NCBI GenBank assembly: GCA_015501595.1
Contig: JADNRX010000802.1
Coordinates: 1-21,986, forward strand
Direction of reading: 5' to 3'
DNA length: 21,986 nt
Source: Hymenopellis radicata
Lineage: Eukaryota; Basidiomycota; Agaricomycetes; Agaricales; Physalacriaceae
Shown here: positions 21,636 through 21,986 of the stretch, one piece after another
Position numbering within the stretch: the first letter of the stretch is position 1
Layout: each line of letters starts with the position of its first letter
Position numbers and translations under genes: made by a program
Notes under the pieces: generated by a model
What the model saw: the letters and a program-made list of their open reading frames with translations, nothing else
Database searches by the model: none
Told to the model about the DNA's origin: nothing

Positions 21636-21986
21636 AACACGCTGAGCTATAGCAATGGGAACCCACTCTGTGGACTCCACTACAGTGCTTCGCAGACTGC
21701 AGGTCGTCCTTCTACTATTAAATCCGGCAAGCCTATTTTCCGATACGCTTTCCAGCGTCTGGTACGTTTCTGCCGTTTGATCTCAGAGCCATCTTTCCAA
21801 GCTTATCTTTGCCTAGACCTCGTATTCAACGAAAAGGTCATCGTGGGTGCTGAGAGCAACGTCAAAGCCTACGAGGATGAGTTGTATTCTGGAACATCGA
21901 GTCTGTCTCGCGCGAGATATCTGCTGGACAAGATCAGGTCGTCTGACCCTACCCGCCTTCCCGTATTCCCGGAGCTCTGGTGCATC
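21636..21986 (+). CDS. unidentified coding stretch running off the right edge (partial)
   Basis: One plus-strand frame is open for 117 codons from just after a stop at 21633 to the end of the window. It includes YAFQRLVRFCRLISEP, YLCLDLVFNEKVIVG and RARYLLDKIRSS, which look like a real soluble or peripheral protein. There is no ATG in this frame, so it would be an internal exon, with acceptors possible at CTGCAG (near 21702) or ATAG (near 21651). A canonical-looking intron (GTACGT to CCTAG, about 21762-21816) competes with this reading; its removal also leaves an open frame but a different protein upstream of it. I do not recognise the family. Confidence 0.4.

Noticed and set aside
1..21986. 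Secondary-metabolite cluster, CRISPR array, integrated virus or toxin system
   Set aside because: No core biosynthetic enzyme, regularly spaced repeats, viral replication gene or toxin motif is visible on either strand.

Overview
The window looks like nuclear DNA of a filamentous basidiomycete, probably an agaricomycete. It has compact genes, many phase-variable introns of about 41-76 nt with GTRNGY donors and YAG acceptors, and short intergenic gaps. The protein families also fit: a fungal luciferase-domain (DUF5519) protein, a fungal WD40 family, a PMC1-type calcium pump, an allantoate/nicotinate-type MFS carrier, an SRA-YDG protein and an Hst3/Hst4-type sirtuin. Most genes were rebuilt by hand-splicing the sequence, so exon borders are predictions.

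Layout from left to right: the 3' end of an unidentified plus-strand gene (1-123); a gene-poor gap; a plus-strand DUF5519 gene (1100-1917); two tandem, diverged WD40 paralogues on the minus strand (2099-4211 and 4381-6397); a large Ca2+-ATPase on the minus strand (6757-11386); about 3 kb with no gene I can support but with a diverged direct repeat; an extremely intron-rich MFS transporter (14437-16993, minus); a stand-alone SRA-YDG gene (17733-19078, minus); a sirtuin (19457-21166, minus); and the start of an unrecognised plus-strand coding stretch running off the right edge (21636-21986).

Three points stand out. First, about 15 reading-frame breaks sit between roughly 1.37 and 8.49 kb. Most are repaired by one base added to a short homopolymer, mainly C or G. 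The protein on both sides of each break is conserved, and the repaired exons of the WD40 gene, the DUF5519 gene and the Ca2+ pump then sum to exact multiples of three. This pattern points to residual consensus errors rather than dead genes; the SRA gene, the sirtuin and the first seven exons of the pump have no such breaks. Second, the MFS gene carries micro-exons of 9, 15, 15 and 25 nt, and both it and the pump contain a GC-AG intron. Third, a predicted methyl-DNA reader (SRA) and a predicted histone deacetylase (sirtuin) lie next to each other in the same orientation.

Functionally the genes do not form an obvious pathway or secondary-metabolite cluster. They read as ordinary housekeeping and membrane genes plus a chromatin-related pair.
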